Source of the DNA: an uncultured Blautia sp.
Lineage (GTDB): Bacteria > Bacillota > Clostridia > Lachnospirales > Lachnospiraceae
Assembly: GCA_934378195.1 (NCBI GenBank)
Contig: CAKRPO010000041.1
Location: 1 to 20,534, forward strand
DNA length: 20,534 nucleotides
Reading direction: 5' to 3'
The notes beneath the pieces are model-generated. The model did not search any database. It saw nothing but the letters and a program-made list of their open reading frames with translations, and had not been told where the DNA came from. A program made the position numbers and the translations under genes. Of the stretch, positions 12,201 to 20,534 are shown piece after piece; the stretch's first letter is position 1, and the number at the start of each line of letters is the position of its first letter.

Positions 12201-13384
12201 AACTTCTCCTTTGCACTGCAACGCCCTGCCACAGCACCGCTTGACCACGCCCACTGCAGATTATAACCGCCGCATGGTCCGTCTATATCCAACAATTCTC
12301 CGGCGAAAAAAAGTCCCTTATGCAATGTCGATTCCAATGTATCCGGATCAACCTGTGAAGTATCCACGCCTCCAGAACAGATCTGTGCCTGTTCAAATCC
12401 GGAACTGCCCTTCACCTCCAGAGGATACGCTGTAATCATCTGAAAAATATCTTTTTTCTGTTTGTGGAACATCCTGATCAACTTATCCGGTAAAAGTCCA
12501 AGAAACCATTCGCCCTCTAACTGATAAGGACAACGTTCCTGCCTTTTTTTTATATATCCACGCAAGGAATCCTCTGTATATTCCGGAAGGAAATTCACAG
12601 ATAATGTTACTTTTTTTCCTGCTTCCAGTGCACGGATTGCATAACGGCTCAGCTGAAACACCGGAATTCCGGAAATCCCATAATCTGTCAGCTGCACTTC
12701 TCCGCTTTCTTCCGTAATGATTTCTCCATCAAGCAACATGGTTACTTTTGCCTCTGCGCGTACACCAGCCCATCCGGAAAATGCATTTCCTTTGCAACGC
12801 AATCCGGTAAGTGCCGGCAGCGGCTTAATGATCCGATGCCCCAGCTGTGACGCAATCTCATATCCACTGCCATCCGAACCAGAAACCTGTGAAGCCCTGG
12901 AGCCATTGGCAAGGATTACTCTGTCAGCTTCATAAGCCCATCCGGAAGTCTTTACTTTCCATCGACCGTTTTCTTGGTAAACAACTTCTACATTTTCTCT
13001 GGTTTTGACTTTTACTTTCAGCGACCTGGCTTTCATCATTAATAATTCCGGGATACACTTTGCCTGATTACTCCTCGGGTAAAGCCAGCCTTTACGGTCT
13101 GTAAATACAACTCCCAATCCCTCAAAAAAAGCAATTGTATCATCCAATGAAAACTGCTGCAAAACTTTCTCTGCAAACTCAGGCTGCTGCCCTCTGAAAA
13201 TTTCCGGTCGCATATCTCTGTTTGTGAGATTACATTTTCCATTTCCTGTCACACAAATCTTACGACCCGGATTTTCATTCTGTTCCAGAACGGTCACTGC
13301 TGCACCGGCTTCTGCTGCCTGAATCGCAGCCATCAATCCAGAAGCGCCACCACCAACAATGACTACCTGTGGTTTTTCACTCAT
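12197..13384 (-). CDS. NAD(P)/FAD-dependent oxidoreductase, HI0933/BaiN-like family
   Basis: This 395-residue flavoprotein starts with the FAD-binding loop VVIVGGGASGLMAA (GGGASG, residues 11-16) and TVLEQN, followed by the family signature NPGRKICVTGNGKCNLTN. It ends with FAGELLDIDGPCGGYNLQWAWSSGAVAG, the second FAD contact typical of the HI0933 family. A relative named BaiN in Clostridium scindens was reported to act on bile-acid intermediates, but the family is found in many bacteria without bile-acid metabolism, and no other bai gene is present here, so I do not transfer that role. The start is clear: AGGAG lies 5 bases before the ATG. It lies 30 bases after the PLP-enzyme gene and overlaps the next flavoprotein gene by 4 bases. 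Confidence 0.92.
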   Translation of the reverse strand: MSEKPQVVIVGGGASGLMAAIQAAEAGAAVTVLEQNENPGRKICVTGNGKCNLTNRDMRPEIFRGQQPEFAEKVLQQFSLDDTIAFFEGLGVVFTDRKGWLYPRSNQAKCIPELLMMKARSLKVKVKTRENVEVVYQENGRWKVKTSGWAYEADRVILANGSRASQVSGSDGSGYEIASQLGHRIIKPLPALTGLRCKGNAFSGWAGVRAEAKVTMLLDGEIITEESGEVQLTDYGISGIPVFQLSRYAIRALEAGKKVTLSVNFLPEYTEDSLRGYIKKRQERCPYQLEGEWFLGLLPDKLIRMFHKQKKDIFQMITAYPLEVKGSSGFEQAQICSGGVDTSQVDPDTLESTLHKGLFFAGELLDIDGPCGGYNLQWAWSSGAVAGRCSAKEKL

Positions 13385-13414
13385 GTCGTCTCCTTTATCT
13401 ACTGTCCGTTATAT

Positions 13415-14692
13415 TTACGGAAGAGTCACGATATTGGCATCCACCAGTTTCTGTAAGGACATCAGTACACCAAGTTTTGCATGCTCCCAGGTAAGACCGC
13501 CCTGGAAATACACTGCATATGGTGGTTTTACCGGACCATCTGCCGAAAGTTCAATGGAAGATCCCTGCACAAAAGCACCTGCAGCCATAATAACCTGGCT
13601 GTCATATCCCGGCATATCCCATGGTTCCGGATCCACATAACTGTCTACCGGTGCAGCAGCCTGAATACCCTTACAGAAAGCGATCAGTCCTTCCGGTGTT
13701 CCAAGTGTCACTGCCTGAATGATATCCTGACGCGGCTCACTTCCATTCGGTACAACCGGAAAGCCAAGTTTTTCATAAATATTTGCAGCAAATACAGCAC
13801 CTTTTAATGCTCCCTTTGTTACCATCGGAGCAAGGAAAAAGCCCTGATAGAAAGAACGGTTCACACCAAGAGATGCACCAACTTCCATGCCAAGTCCCGG
13901 ACAGGTCATACGTGTTGCTGCATTTTCCACGCACTCTTTTGTGCCAGCGATATAACCACCGATCGGAGCAAGTCCACCACCCGGATTTTTGATCAGAGAA
14001 CCAACGATCATATCTGCCCCGACATCACTCGGTTCTATCGTATCAACAAATTCTCCATAGCAGTTATCTACCATACAGATCACATCTGGTTTGATACTCT
14101 TGACAAATGCAATCAGCTCTCCAATCTGCTTTACAGAATAAGAAGGTCTGGTCTGATAACCTTTAGAACGCTGAATCTCTACAAGTTTTGTCTTCTCATT
14201 GATTGCAGCGCGAATCGCATCGTAATCAAATGTTCCATCTTCTTTAAGGTCTACCTGTCTGTAAGTCACACCATATTCTGCCAGAGAACCTCTGGACGGA
14301 CGGATACCAATGACTTCTTCCAGTGTGTCATACGGCTTGCCTGCCGGTGCAAGCATCTCGTCACCCGGGCGGAGATTTCCAAATAAGGCAATTGCCAGTG
14401 CATGGGTTCCACAGGTAATCTGCGAACGGATCAGGCAGGCTTCTGTATGAAACGTATCTGCATACACTTTTTCCAGAGTATCACGACCGAAATCATCATA
14501 GCCATAACCAGATGAAGACTGAAAACATTCTGCACTGACTTTGTTTTTCTGCATTGCCATCAGTACTTTGAGCTGATTGTATTCTGCTGTTTTGTCAAAC
14601 TGTTCAAATCGTTCCTTCAAAGATGCTTCAATCTCTGCTCCAAAATCATAAACCTGAGAAGAAATCCCAAGCTGTTCATAAAGTTCTTTCAT
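13415..14692 (-). CDS. PLP-dependent methionine gamma-lyase / aluminium-resistance family protein
   Basis: This 425-residue protein belongs to the fold-type I PLP enzymes related to B. subtilis YnbB (COG4100). Family marks are SSSGYGYDDFGRDTLEKVYAD, the segment ITCGTHALAIALFG, MVDNCYGEF with the Asp that should contact the PLP ring nitrogen (D209), and VGSLIKNPGGG with the likely Schiff-base lysine K235. The C-terminus holds FVQGSSIELSADGP and PPYAVYFQGGLTWEHAK. The label aluminium resistance is historical; a C-S lyase reaction is inferred from fold only. I prefer the ATG at 14692, which follows AAAGGA by 13 bases; an ATG at 14716 would add MGKDYRLI but has a poorer ribosome site. It lies between miaA and the flavoprotein pair, all in the same direction. 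Confidence 0.88.
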   Translation of the reverse strand: MKELYEQLGISSQVYDFGAEIEASLKERFEQFDKTAEYNQLKVLMAMQKNKVSAECFQSSSGYGYDDFGRDTLEKVYADTFHTEACLIRSQITCGTHALAIALFGNLRPGDEMLAPAGKPYDTLEEVIGIRPSRGSLAEYGVTYRQVDLKEDGTFDYDAIRAAINEKTKLVEIQRSKGYQTRPSYSVKQIGELIAFVKSIKPDVICMVDNCYGEFVDTIEPSDVGADMIVGSLIKNPGGGLAPIGGYIAGTKECVENAATRMTCPGLGMEVGASLGVNRSFYQGFFLAPMVTKGALKGAVFAANIYEKLGFPVVPNGSEPRQDIIQAVTLGTPEGLIAFCKGIQAAAPVDSYVDPEPWDMPGYDSQVIMAAGAFVQGSSIELSADGPVKPPYAVYFQGGLTWEHAKLGVLMSLQKLVDANIVTLP

Positions 14693-14749
14693 GATCAATC
14701 TATAATCCTTTCCCATTATATCTTCATTTATTGTCTTTCTTCTGACTGT

Positions 14750-15697
14750 TTATCCCAGAATACCGCGTTCTTTAAGACTGCTCAGCATATATTCCAGGAT
14801 TTCATTCTCATTCCAGTTAAATTTCTCCTTATCGACCCAGATTACGTCCGATTCACGACGGAACCAGGTAAGCTGTCGCTTCGCAAAATGTCTGGTATCT
14901 CTTTTCAGGATGCGCACAGCTTCCTCCAGTGGATACTCTCCTTCCAGATAAGCCAGGATTTCTTTGTATCCCAATCCCTGCATGGATACCATCCCACGAT
15001 GACAGCCATCATTCTTCAAATCCTCGACTTCTTTTACCAGACCTTCTTCCAACATCTGATCCACACGTTTGTCGATTCGTTCATATAGAATGTCTCTCGG
15101 TGCATTCAACACAAAATATGCCAGATTATACGGACTCATCTGCTTTTTCTGCTCTTCATTGTGTGCAGAGATCGGAGTTCCATTCTGATGATAAAATTCC
15201 AGTGCACGGACCACCCGCTTTACATTGTTTGCATGAATCGCATCCGCACTTGCCGGATCTACTTCTTTCAGCATGCCGTGCAGATACTCGGCACCTTTTT
15301 CTTCTGCCAGATTTTCCAGTTTGGTACGGTACGTATTTTCCTGCTGTGCCTCTGTAAAATCAATATCTCTGGTCACAGCCTGAATATAAAATCCGGTTCC
15401 TCCTACCAGAATCGGAATCTTTCCCTTGGCATAGATTTCTTCCATGGCTTCTTTTGCCATCTGCTGAAATTTCACAATATGAAACTCTTCCTCCGGTTCC
15501 AGCACATCTACCAGATAATGCTTCACACCCTGCATTTCTTCCGGACGGATTTTCGCGGAACCAATATCCATTTTTTTGTATACCTGCATGGAATCTGCAG
15601 AAATAATCTCACCGTTCACTGCTTTTGCAAGTGAAATTGACAGACTTGTCTTGCCAACTGCCGTCGGTCCGGTAAGAACGATCAAAGGTCTTTTCAT
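14750..15697 (-). CDS. miaA: tRNA dimethylallyltransferase MiaA
   Basis: This 315-residue cytoplasmic enzyme transfers a dimethylallyl group to N6 of A37 in tRNAs that read codons starting with U. The P-loop GPTAVGKT is at residues 10-17, followed by the signature GEIISADSMQVYKKMDIGSAK (about 29-49), with the catalytic Asp of the ISADS motif at 35. VGGTGFYIQAVTRDIDF follows near residue 100, and the C-terminal region carries RDTRHFAKRQLTWFRR. Length is normal. The ATG has AGGAG 5 bases upstream, placed in the 16-base gap after mutL. The mutS-mutL-miaA order is common in Firmicutes; mutL and miaA are close enough for coupled translation. Confidence 0.96.
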   Translation of the reverse strand: MKRPLIVLTGPTAVGKTSLSISLAKAVNGEIISADSMQVYKKMDIGSAKIRPEEMQGVKHYLVDVLEPEEEFHIVKFQQMAKEAMEEIYAKGKIPILVGGTGFYIQAVTRDIDFTEAQQENTYRTKLENLAEEKGAEYLHGMLKEVDPASADAIHANNVKRVVRALEFYHQNGTPISAHNEEQKKQMSPYNLAYFVLNAPRDILYERIDKRVDQMLEEGLVKEVEDLKNDGCHRGMVSMQGLGYKEILAYLEGEYPLEEAVRILKRDTRHFAKRQLTWFRRESDVIWVDKEKFNWNENEILEYMLSSLKERGILG

Positions 15698-15713
15698 AGC
15701 TGCTCCTGTATTT

Positions 15714-17804
15714 CTATACGATTCGTTTAAATTTCTTTTCCAGTTCCGTTCTGGTCATTGCAATGATCGTTGGGCGACCATGTGGACAATGATACGGATT
15801 TTCCAGTGTCAGAAGCTCATCGATCAGCTTCTCAGCCTCCTGCGGTGACATGGCATGATTTCCCTTGACTGCTGCCTTGCATGCCATTGTTGCCAGTCTC
15901 GCCGCAAAAATGTCCAATGTATCCTTACTGTTATTAAAAGCCAGATTATCCAGCATCTCCAGAAACAGTTCTTCTTCAGTCAGACCATACAGATTGGAGG
16001 GTACTGCGCTGATGCAGTATTCTCTGCCTCCAAAGTTCTCAATCTCAAATCCAAACTGCTCAAAATAATTCATATTCGATCTGAGGATTTCTTCCTCCTG
16101 CATGCTCAATGTCACGATCAGCGGCGGATTCAGATACTGGGAATCGATGGAATGCTCCCGAAACTGCTTTACCATTCTCTCATAATATACTTTTTCGTGT
16201 GCCGCATGCTGGTCAATAATATAAAAATTATCCTCAAACTGCACCAGCCAGTAAGTATCAAAGATCTGCCCGATCAGTTCGATACGGCTTCTGGATTCTG
16301 GTGCAAGCAGTTTTTCTTCAAAGAGTTCCATCTGCTGCGGAGGGGGCAGTTCTTCTTCCACCGGTGTTTCCGGGCGAGTATCCATCTGTCTGGTCTCTTC
16401 TGATAGTGGTTTCTGTGCTTCCGACACTTTCACCACTGACTGTACAGTTTTTGTTTCTTCTGGTATCTCCTGCTCTTCTGTCACAGGCTGTACAGATTTT
16501 CTTTCTTTCTGTGTTTCCGTCTCTGCCCGTTGCATCTCTGCCAGTTTCTTTTCTTCATCCAGCTTCTGATTCTCACGAAGTGTGCCACTGAACATTTCTT
16601 CTTCCGTCCTTGAAAATGCCGGACGGTACGGTACCGTTGGTTCTTTTGCAACAGATGTTGCTGATTTTTTCTCTACATACGGGACCGGTTTCCGCACCCC
16701 ATACATTTCTTCACGACGTTTCTTTTCGAACGGCTCCGGTACTGATGCACGCGACACTTTTTCTTCTTTTTCCTCTTTGGTGAAAGAACTGTCCACCGAT
16801 ACCTTTGGAATCATTTCCCTTCTGGTCAGCGCTGCACGGACCGTATCATAAACCGTATCATAAACTTCCTGTTCTCTGGCAAAACGCACTTCTCTTTTCG
16901 CCGGATGCACATTGACATCCAGATCATTCCCTTCCATTTCCATACGAAGAGAAACAAACGGAAACTTGTGCTGCATCAGAAATCCCCTGTATGCATTTTC
17001 GATTGCCTTTGTAATAATATTATTTTTGACATATCGTCCATTAATATAATAATTTTCAAAAGAACGATTTCCTCTCGCAATCTCCGGTTTTCCGACAAAA
17101 CCTTCTATCTTCATAAAGGAATTCTCCTGTGATACTTCCAGAAGTGCTTTGGCAATCTCTCTGCCATATACACTGTAAATAACGTCTTTCACACTGTAAT
17201 TCCCGGATGTATGCAGTTTTACCTGTTTGTTCTGAATATATTTAAAAGAGATCTCCGGATGAGACAGCGCAAGCTGCTCCATTAAAGTATGGATATAATT
17301 TGCCTCTGTCATATCTGATTTCAGGAACTTGCTTCGTGCCGGTGTATTGTAAAAAAGATTCCGAATCAGAAATGTTGTTCCCTCCGGTGCACCCAGCTCT
17401 TCCAGAGAATGTTCCTGTCCCCCCTCGATCACATAGCGGGAACCGCTGACTGCTGAAGGAGTTTTTGTGATCAGTTCCACCTGAGAAACTGCTGCGATAC
17501 TGGAAAGTGCCTCACCGCGGAACCCCAGTGATGCAATATGCTCCAGATCTTCTACTTTTTCAATCTTACTTGTTGCATGACGCAGAAACGCAAGTGGAAT
17601 CTGCTCTGCTTCCATTCCCGATCCATTATCTGTGATTCGAATCAGTTTCTTACCACCATCTGTAATCTCTACTGTCACTGCCGTAGCTCCGGCATCAATG
17701 GCATTTTCTACAAGCTCTTTGACAACAGAAGAAGGCCGTTCTACCACCTCTCCTGCAGCAATCTTATCAATCGTATTCTGGTCTAAAACTGCAATTTTTC
17801 TCAA
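15714..17804 (-). CDS. mutL: DNA mismatch repair protein MutL, endonuclease type
   Basis: This 696-residue protein acts with MutS in mismatch repair. The N-terminal GHKL ATPase shows ELVENAIDAGA, DNGSGM and GFRGEALSSIAAV. A charged Glu/Lys-rich linker covers about residues 335-495 and contains QMELF (491-495), which resembles a sliding-clamp motif. The C-terminal domain has the metal-endonuclease motif DQHA-x2-E-x4-E (531-542), an ACK segment (C642) and CPHGRP (673-678), so it should nick DNA itself and needs no MutH. I place the start at a TTG (17804), 5 bases after GGAGG, giving MRKIAVLDQNTIDKIAAGE. A TTG at 17816 lies before that ribosome site. An exact 12-bp tandem repeat encodes VYDT-VYDT at 314-321. 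Confidence 0.95.
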   Translation of the reverse strand: MRKIAVLDQNTIDKIAAGEVVERPSSVVKELVENAIDAGATAVTVEITDGGKKLIRITDNGSGMEAEQIPLAFLRHATSKIEKVEDLEHIASLGFRGEALSSIAAVSQVELITKTPSAVSGSRYVIEGGQEHSLEELGAPEGTTFLIRNLFYNTPARSKFLKSDMTEANYIHTLMEQLALSHPEISFKYIQNKQVKLHTSGNYSVKDVIYSVYGREIAKALLEVSQENSFMKIEGFVGKPEIARGNRSFENYYINGRYVKNNIITKAIENAYRGFLMQHKFPFVSLRMEMEGNDLDVNVHPAKREVRFAREQEVYDTVYDTVRAALTRREMIPKVSVDSSFTKEEKEEKVSRASVPEPFEKKRREEMYGVRKPVPYVEKKSATSVAKEPTVPYRPAFSRTEEEMFSGTLRENQKLDEEKKLAEMQRAETETQKERKSVQPVTEEQEIPEETKTVQSVVKVSEAQKPLSEETRQMDTRPETPVEEELPPPQQMELFEEKLLAPESRSRIELIGQIFDTYWLVQFEDNFYIIDQHAAHEKVYYERMVKQFREHSIDSQYLNPPLIVTLSMQEEEILRSNMNYFEQFGFEIENFGGREYCISAVPSNLYGLTEEELFLEMLDNLAFNNSKDTLDIFAARLATMACKAAVKGNHAMSPQEAEKLIDELLTLENPYHCPHGRPTIIAMTRTELEKKFKRIV
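16840..16863. repeat. 12-bp exact tandem duplication inside mutL
   Basis: The unit ACCGTATCATAA occurs twice with no gap, in frame, encoding VYDT twice in a helix at the end of the MutL N-terminal half. Loss or gain of one unit would change the protein by four residues without a frameshift. Confidence 0.9.
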
Positions 17805-17809
17805 AACAA

Positions 17810-17814
17810 CCTCC
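17810..17814 (-). promoter_or_regulatory. Ribosome binding site that fixes the mutL TTG start
   Basis: GGAGG on the minus strand lies 5 bases before the TTG at 17804. The other in-frame TTG (17816) overlaps this site from the 5' side and so cannot use it. Confidence 0.75.
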
Positions 17815-17818
17815 AATT

Positions 17819-17838
17819 ACCGGATACTGTCCTCCGGT
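17819..17838 (-). other. Small inverted repeat between mutS and mutL
   Basis: ACCGGA and TCCGGT (minus strand) form a 6-bp stem with an eight-base loop in the 42-base gap between mutS and mutL. It ends four bases before the GGAGG of mutL, so it may affect mutL translation. No U-tract follows, so it is not a terminator. Confidence 0.45.
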
Positions 17839-17846
17839 TCTGATCT

Positions 17847-20534
17847 TTACCAGCGATTTTTGATCTTGTTCTGTAAATTGTATAAAATATTCATAGCTTC
17901 CATCGGTGTCAAGTGTGTCATATCCAGATCACGTATCTCGTCAACGATATCATTATCCTGTACTGTATCAAAAAGAGACATCTGTGCCATGTCTACCTGA
18001 TCGTACATTATTTTCTGTTTTTTCTTCGGTGCAGTCAGATCTTTGACTGCCGCTGTAATATCTGCATCACTGAGCTCCTCTACCAGCTCCTTCGCACGAT
18101 TGATAACAGAATCCGGTACACCTGCAAGCTTGGCTACCTGAATACCATAACTCTTATCTGCACCGCCTTTAACGATCTTACGAAGAAAAACAATATCATC
18201 ACCTTTTTCTTTGACAGCAATACAATAGTTATTTACTCCCGGAATCTTCCCTTCCAGTTCTGTCAGTTCATGGTAATGTGTTGCAAAAAGAGTTTTGGCT
18301 CCACAAAGTTTGGTGTTGCTGATATGCTCAATCACAGACCAGGCAATTGCAAGCCCGTCAAACGTACTGGTTCCTCGCCCAATTTCATCCAGTATCAGCA
18401 AACTTTTGGAAGTGGCATTTCGAAGAATATTTGCAACCTCTGTCATCTCTACCATAAACGTACTCTGTCCACTTGCAAGGTCATCAGATGCACCGACACG
18501 AGTAAAAATTCGGTCAACAATACCAATATTTGCCTTCTCTGCCGGAACAAAACTTCCAATCTGTGCCATCAGGACGATCAGTGCCGTCTGACGCATGTAT
18601 GTAGATTTACCAGCCATGTTCGGACCAGTAATGATGGAAACTCTCTTTTTCTGATTATCCAGATATGTATCATTGGCAATAAACATATCATTCTCAATCA
18701 TCTGCTCTACAACCGGATGACGCCCATTCTTGATATCAAGGACACCATTTTCATTGATCTTAGGTTTGACAAAATTATTGCGTTCTGCCACCAGTGCAAG
18801 AGAAGCAAATACATCCAATGCAGCAATCGCCTTGGCTGTTTTCTGGATGCGGACAACTTCTTTGCCTACTTTATCGCGAACATCTGCAAACAGTTCGTAT
18901 TCCAGTGCATACAGACGATCCTCCGCGCCAAGGATCAGATCTTCCAGATCTTTGAGTTCCTGTGTGATATAGCGTTCTGCATTGGTTAGTGTCTGTTTAC
19001 GGACATAATTATCAGGAACCTGGTCTTTAAATGAATTTGTCACTTCCAGTGCATATCCAAACACACGACTGTATTTAATCTTCAGAGTCTTAATTCCGGT
19101 ACGTTCTTTTTCCCTTGTCTCCAGTTCTGCAAGCCATTTCTTGCCATCTGTTCTGGAATGACGGTATTTATCAACATCTGCATTATACCCTTCTCGAATG
19201 ATACCTCCATCTTTCTGTGCAAGCGGCGGCTCATCTGTGATCGCACGTTTAATCAGATCTGTCACATCCTCGAGCGGATCCATATCTTCAAAGATTTCTT
19301 TCAATATCGGAGTTTCAAATTCCTGAAGAATCTGTCGGATATACGGAATCATTTCCAATGAAGAAGCAAACGCAACCATATCCCTCGGATTAGCAGACTG
19401 ATAGCTGATACGGCTGATCAAACGCTCAAGATCATAGATTGGATTCAGATACTCACGGATCTCATCGCGAAGCATCGGCTTTTGCGTCAATTCTTCAACT
19501 GCTGACAGTCTGCGATTAATCTCTTCCGCATCGATCAGCGGCTGTTCTACATAACCACGAAGTGTACGAGCTCCCATCGCTGTCTTTGTCTTATCCAGTA
19601 CCCAGAGAAGAGAGCCTCGTTTCTGTTTCTCACGAAGCGTCTCGACCAGTTCCAGATTGCGGCGGCTGGAACTGTCGATCAACATAAATTTATCTGCGGT
19701 ATACGGATGGATCGTCGCCATATGAGACAATGCTGTCTTCTGTGTCTCATTCAAATACTGAAAAAGTGCTCCTGCTGCGATCACGCCGCTGTCATAATCC
19801 TGTAATCCAAGTCCCTCCAATGTATTTACATGAAAATGTTCTTTCAAAGTACGCTGGCAGAGGCTATCATCAAAATACCAGTTATCCAGCGGAAAAATAC
19901 AGATTCTGAGACGATCTTTCAGATCCTCTGTATCTACCCCACTCATAAAAAAAGCGTCATTACAGATAATCTCTGCAGGGACAAATTTATTAATCTCATC
20001 CAGAAGCTTCTGCGGTTTATCGACTTCTGTGAGGAAACAGTCACCTGTAGTGATATCTGCAATGGCACATCCAAAATGATCTTCCAGAGAAACGATCGAC
20101 ATCAGATAATTGTTTCTGGATTCATCCAGCGTTGTGGCATCCAGAGTCGTTCCCGGTGTAACCACACGGATGACTTCTCTTTTAACAAGGCCCTTCGCTT
20201 TCTTCGGATCTTCCACCTGTTCACAGATTGCTACTTTATGTCCTTTTTCGATCAGTCGTTTGATGTATGTCTCAGATGCATGAAATGGAATTCCACACAT
20301 CGGTGCACGTTCTTCAAGGCCACAGTCCTTACCGGTGAGCGTCAATTCCAATTCTTTAGAAACAAGAATCGCATCATCAAAAAACATCTCATAAAAATCT
20401 CCAAGTCTGTAAAACAAAATACAGTCTTTATAACTTTCTTTTGTCTTACAATACTCTCTCATCATCGGTGATAATTTCCCTGTGTTAACTGGAAACCCTG
20501 TATTTACGCGGCTTGTAGATGCTTTATGTTCCTC
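17847..20534 (-). CDS. mutS: DNA mismatch recognition ATPase MutS, 5' end beyond the window
   Basis: The protein recognises mismatches and small loops. Numbered from the ATG at 20465 it has the mismatch-wedge FYE (24-26) in LGDFYEMFF, core and clamp domains, Walker A GPNMAGKS (614-621), STFMVEMTE (668-676), and Walker B with signature ILDEIGRGTSTFDG (691-704). QMSLF at 828-832 matches the sliding-clamp binding motif near the C-terminus. The frame stays open from 20465 to the right edge and codes for KLSPMMREY across that ATG. This LSPMM block is conserved near the N-terminus of MutS proteins, and no ATG, GTG or TTG codon occurs in frame upstream of 20465 in the window. I therefore annotate it as 5'-partial; starting at 20465 would remove conserved residues. 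Sequence from 17846 to 17805 is the gap to mutL. Confidence 0.95.
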   Translation of the reverse strand, partial: EEHKASTSRVNTGFPVNTGKLSPMMREYCKTKESYKDCILFYRLGDFYEMFFDDAILVSKELELTLTGKDCGLEERAPMCGIPFHASETYIKRLIEKGHKVAICEQVEDPKKAKGLVKREVIRVVTPGTTLDATTLDESRNNYLMSIVSLEDHFGCAIADITTGDCFLTEVDKPQKLLDEINKFVPAEIICNDAFFMSGVDTEDLKDRLRICIFPLDNWYFDDSLCQRTLKEHFHVNTLEGLGLQDYDSGVIAAGALFQYLNETQKTALSHMATIHPYTADKFMLIDSSSRRNLELVETLREKQKRGSLLWVLDKTKTAMGARTLRGYVEQPLIDAEEINRRLSAVEELTQKPMLRDEIREYLNPIYDLERLISRISYQSANPRDMVAFASSLEMIPYIRQILQEFETPILKEIFEDMDPLEDVTDLIKRAITDEPPLAQKDGGIIREGYNADVDKYRHSRTDGKKWLAELETREKERTGIKTLKIKYSRVFGYALEVTNSFKDQVPDNYVRKQTLTNAERYITQELKDLEDLILGAEDRLYALEYELFADVRDKVGKEVVRIQKTAKAIAALDVFASLALVAERNNFVKPKINENGVLDIKNGRHPVVEQMIENDMFIANDTYLDNQKKRVSIITGPNMAGKSTYMRQTALIVLMAQIGSFVPAEKANIGIVDRIFTRVGASDDLASGQSTFMVEMTEVANILRNATSKSLLILDEIGRGTSTFDGLAIAWSVIEHISNTKLCGAKTLFATHYHELTELEGKIPGVNNYCIAVKEKGDDIVFLRKIVKGGADKSYGIQVAKLAGVPDSVINRAKELVEELSDADITAAVKDLTAPKKKQKIMYDQVDMAQMSLFDTVQDNDIVDEIRDLDMTHLTPMEAMNILYNLQNKIKNRW

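Noticed and set aside
12197..13384. Bile-acid pathway (bai) role for the HI0933-like flavoprotein
   Set aside because: No other bai gene is present and the family is common in bacteria without bile-acid conversion.
17913..18989. 358-residue open frame on the plus strand
   Set aside because: It is entirely antisense to mutS, has a Cys/His/Ile-rich composition with no recognisable motif, and has no ribosome site or promoter. MutS on the other strand is unmistakable.
1..20534. CRISPR arrays, tRNA/rRNA genes, insertion sequences, phage or toxin-antitoxin genes
   Set aside because: No spaced direct repeats, transposase, integrase or RNA-gene signatures were recognised on either strand; genes are tightly packed housekeeping functions.

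Overview
The window reads as chromosome of a low-GC Gram-positive anaerobe of the clostridial type, most likely a Lachnospiraceae relative. This is an inference from gene order and protein style, since no marker sequence settles the genus. The clues are the radC-mreBCD-mrdA-minDE-rodA order, strong AGGAGG ribosome binding sites, 4-base ATGA gene overlaps, sigma-A type promoters and a class B penicillin-binding protein of clostridial length. Every supported gene lies on the minus strand, so the text is best read from the right end to the left.

Right half (20534 to 10614): mutS (5' end outside the window), mutL, miaA, a PLP enzyme of the methionine gamma-lyase/aluminium-resistance family, and two flavoproteins (HI0933/BaiN-like and COG2509-like). 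MutS and MutL are the mismatch-repair pair. MiaA prenylates tRNA A37. The last three genes are conserved metabolic or redox proteins of uncertain substrate.

Middle (10606 to 972): after an 86-base gap with a plausible promoter comes radC, then the cell-shape and division-site block: a divergent mreB-like gene, mreC, mreD, mrdA (PBP2, with a TTG start), minD, minE (GTG start), rodA and a D,D-carboxypeptidase. Most neighbours overlap or are a few bases apart. A strong hairpin without a U-tract separates mrdA from minD, and a rho-independent terminator follows the carboxypeptidase. MreBCD, PBP2 and RodA form the elongation machinery. MinD and MinE place the division site. The carboxypeptidase trims stem peptides. 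No minC is present here.

Left end (929 to 1): a small P-loop protein of unknown function with its own promoter and terminator, then a promoter, an L21-type leader RNA and the first 20 codons of rplU.

No tRNA, rRNA, CRISPR array, insertion sequence or phage gene was seen. The only stretches over 150 bases without a gene (61-345 and 766-971) hold promoters, a leader and terminators. I did not find a convincing undescribed defence or mobile system: this is core chromosome. The most useful oddities are the degenerate nucleotide site of the MreB-like protein, the roughly 240-residue insertion and probable Cys3His metal site in PBP2, the missing minC, the small P-loop protein, and a 12-bp tandem repeat in mutL.
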